From: Pseudomonadota bacterium
GTDB taxonomy: Bacteria > Pseudomonadota > Gammaproteobacteria > Burkholderiales > Burkholderiaceae
Length of the DNA stretch: 50,457 nt
Assembly: GCA_021783435.1 (NCBI GenBank)
Contig: JAJXUC010000011.1
Location: 1 to 50,457 of the forward strand
Direction: 5' to 3'
The notes beneath the pieces are model-generated. The model ran no database searches. It worked only from the letters and a program-made list of their open reading frames with translations, and had not been told where the DNA came from. Of this stretch, positions 50,214-50,457 are shown one piece after another. The position numbers and the translations under genes were made by a program. Positions within the stretch are counted from its first letter, which is position 1. Each line of letters begins with the position of its first letter.

Positions 50214-50457
50214 ATGGCAGTGATGGACGTGAAGGTTCCCGACATTGGGGATTTCAAGGATGTGGAAGTGATCGAGGTGCTGGTGAAGGCTGGCGACACG
50301 ATCCAGGTGGAGCAGTCGCTGGTGACGGTGGAGAGCGACAAGGCGAGCATGGAGATACCCAGCAGCGCAGCCGGTGTGGTGAAGACGATGCGTGTGAAGC
50401 TGGGAGACAAGGTGAACGAAGGCACGGTGCTGCTGGAACTGGAGGCCGAGGCTGGCG
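50214..50457 (+). CDS. aceF: Pyruvate dehydrogenase E2, dihydrolipoamide acetyltransferase (N-terminal part)
   Basis: Only the first 81 residues are in the window. They form a lipoyl domain: DVKVPDIGDFKDVEVIEVLV followed by the lipoyl-lysine turn VESDKASMEIPSSAAG, with the modified lysine at residue 46. The domain ends in VNEGTVLLELEAEAG, after which an Ala/Pro linker would be expected. GGAGA lies ten bases before ATG 50214; ATG 50223 is an alternative start three codons in. It is 75 bases after aceE, as in the usual aceE-aceF-lpd operon. Confidence 0.93.
   Translation, partial: MAVMDVKVPDIGDFKDVEVIEVLVKAGDTIQVEQSLVTVESDKASMEIPSSAAGVVKTMRVKLGDKVNEGTVLLELEAEAG

Overview
The window is about 50 kb of compact, GC-rich bacterial chromosome. 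It looks like a member of the Burkholderiales, possibly Thiomonas or a close relative; that call rests on protein similarity remembered from the family and was not tested by search. Gene order (mdh-prpBCD-acnA facing gntR-sdhCDABE-gltA, then leuCDB-asd-fimV-truA-trpFBA-accD-folC-dedD-cvpA-purF-metZ) is the kind of housekeeping synteny found in this order. No rRNA, tRNA, CRISPR array, insertion sequence, prophage or plasmid gene was recognised, and no gene appears frameshifted. Two genes are cut by the window edges: a DUF3501 gene at the left and aceF at the right.

Region by region: 1-2237 (minus) holds a three-gene set of rubrerythrin, a CCG-domain Fe-S oxidoreductase and a DUF3501 protein, which looks like a peroxide or redox defence unit of unknown mechanism. 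2468-4291 (plus) holds a 3-hydroxyisobutyrate-dehydrogenase-family oxidoreductase and a lipoprotein. 4450-12604 (minus) is a probable operon, mdh-prpB-prpC-unknown secreted protein-prpD-acnA, covering the methylcitrate cycle and two TCA-cycle steps. A GntR/UTRA regulator (12831) starts the opposite way and is followed by sdhC-sdhD-sdhA-sdhB-sdhE-gltA, so six TCA or TCA-linked functions and propionate oxidation sit around one regulator. A near-perfect 16-bp palindrome in the divergent spacer is a good candidate operator.

From 19004 to 36258 (plus) runs a long biosynthetic block: leucine (leuCDB), aspartate family (asd), the polar landmark protein FimV, tRNA pseudouridine synthase, tryptophan (trpFBA), fatty acid synthesis (accD), folate (folC), a SPOR-domain division protein, CvpA, purine (purF) and methionine (metZ). 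Several junctions overlap by a few bases (trpB/trpA, folC/dedD, dedD/cvpA), which suggests translational coupling. gltX follows, then an orphan 86-residue gene, then pyrD and rpiA facing away from each other, a secreted DUF4124-glutaredoxin protein, prlC, folD, and a two-component system (FixJ-type regulator plus a PAS sensor kinase). Beyond a 338-bp spacer with an AT-rich end lies the pyruvate dehydrogenase operon (aceE, start of aceF).

The window is dominated by known core metabolism, and I see no clear evidence of a wholly new system. The best candidates for something under-described are the rubrerythrin/Fe-S/DUF3501 trio, the secreted protein inside the methylcitrate operon, the divergent TCA regulatory spacer, the two-component system facing aceE, and a 17-bp tandem duplication that has rebuilt the purF-metZ junction.
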